NCBI GenBank assembly: GCA_035502185.1
Contig: DATJUT010000063.1
Coordinates: 53,485-117,484 of the forward strand
Direction of reading: 5' to 3'
DNA length: 64,000 bases
DNA from: Gemmatimonadales bacterium
Lineage (GTDB): Bacteria > Gemmatimonadota > Gemmatimonadetes > Gemmatimonadales > JACORV01
Positions 63,764 through 64,000 of the stretch are shown here, piece after piece; within the stretch, counting starts at the first letter, position 1, and each line of letters begins with the position of its first letter. A program made the position numbers and the translations under genes. The notes below the pieces were generated by a model that saw only the letters and a program-made list of their open reading frames with translations, was not told where the DNA came from and ran no database searches.

Positions 63764-64000
63764 GTGCGCGGCACCAAGGGCTTCACCCTGATCGAGCTTC
63801 TGATCGTGGTGGTGATCATCGGCATTCTGGCCGCCATCGCGATTCCGAAGTTCGCGAACACGAAGGAGAAGGCCTACATCGCGGGCATGAAGGCCGACCT
63901 TCGGAACCTGGTCACGGCCCAGGAGGCGTACTTCGCCGACAACGTGACCTACGCGTCGGTGCTGTCGAACCTCAACTACAACGTCTCGGCCGGCAACACG
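63764..64000 (+). CDS. pilA: Type IV major pilin PilA (3' end outside window)
   Basis: The first 79 codons of a type IVa pilin. A very short leader ends in Gly6 and is followed by FTLIELLIVVVIIGILAAIA, with the essential Glu at mature position 5, so prepilin peptidase would cleave after TKG. The helix ends in IPKFANTKEKAYIAGMKADL and then enters the globular domain, where the window ends. The GTG start is fixed by AAAGGAG seven bases upstream. A sigma-54 promoter precedes it and pilS-pilR lie in the same locus, so PilR control is likely. Confidence 0.92.
   Translation, partial: MRGTKGFTLIELLIVVVIIGILAAIAIPKFANTKEKAYIAGMKADLRNLVTAQEAYFADNVTYASVLSNLNYNVSAGNT

Overview
The window is GC-rich, densely coded DNA that reads like a chromosome segment of a member of the Gemmatimonadota (FCB superphylum). 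No rRNA gene is present, so this is an inference. It rests on the combination of an Oar/SusC-style TonB-dependent receptor operon with PorV and GWxTD-domain proteins, a SprA-type giant outer-membrane protein, an LptF/LptG pair, an A-type cytochrome c oxidase operon with DUF420, and a pilB-pilT-pilC-pilS-pilR type IV pilus locus, all at very high GC. No tRNA, rRNA, CRISPR array, transposase or phage gene was seen.

Layout. 1-3102 (minus): FAD-dependent geranylgeranyl-reductase-like protein (cut by the left edge), radical SAM protein and DUF92 membrane protein. 3189-5020 (plus): V4R-like protein and M24 peptidase, translationally coupled. 5403-17253 (plus): a five-gene outer-membrane/secreted-protein operon (TonB receptor, 1377-residue secreted protein with a type IX-style C-terminal domain, PorV, GWxTD protein, Ig-like lipoprotein) with a strong hairpin in most gaps and a UUCG terminator at the end. 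17339-25463 (minus): cytochrome c oxidase operon coxB-coxA-coxC-coxD-small protein-ctaA-ctaB-ABC ATPase-ABC permease-DUF420-small membrane protein-receiver protein. 25698-27110 (plus): APC-family permease. 27247-30624 (minus): second TonB/Oar receptor. 30776-33408 (minus): lptG and lptF. 33496-40559 (plus): sprA coupled to an M28 glutaminyl-cyclase-like lipoprotein, followed by a helix-hairpin-helix protein to 41386. 41467-48867 (plus): pilB, pilT, pilC, pilS, pilR. 48878-63548 (plus): nine tightly coupled genes for glycan or glycoprotein synthesis (four GT-C-type membrane proteins, three GT2 enzymes, a flippase, a methyltransferase). 63764-64000 (plus): pilA, cut by the right edge, behind a sigma-54 promoter.

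How the parts fit. Three themes stand out. First, the cell surface: SprA, PorV and a secreted protein with a FlgD-like sorting domain suggest type IX secretion, and most predicted signal-peptidase-I substrates begin with Gln after cleavage, while an M28 protein resembling bacterial glutaminyl cyclases is coupled to sprA. Second, type IV pili: PilS/PilR, a sigma-54 promoter before pilA, a G8 tract inside the pilB promoter spacer, and a glycosylation-type cluster between pilR and pilA. Third, respiration: one long, mostly overlapping operon for the oxidase, its haem A synthesis and probable assembly factors. Many junctions are 4-base GTGA or ATGA overlaps, which decided many of the starts given here.
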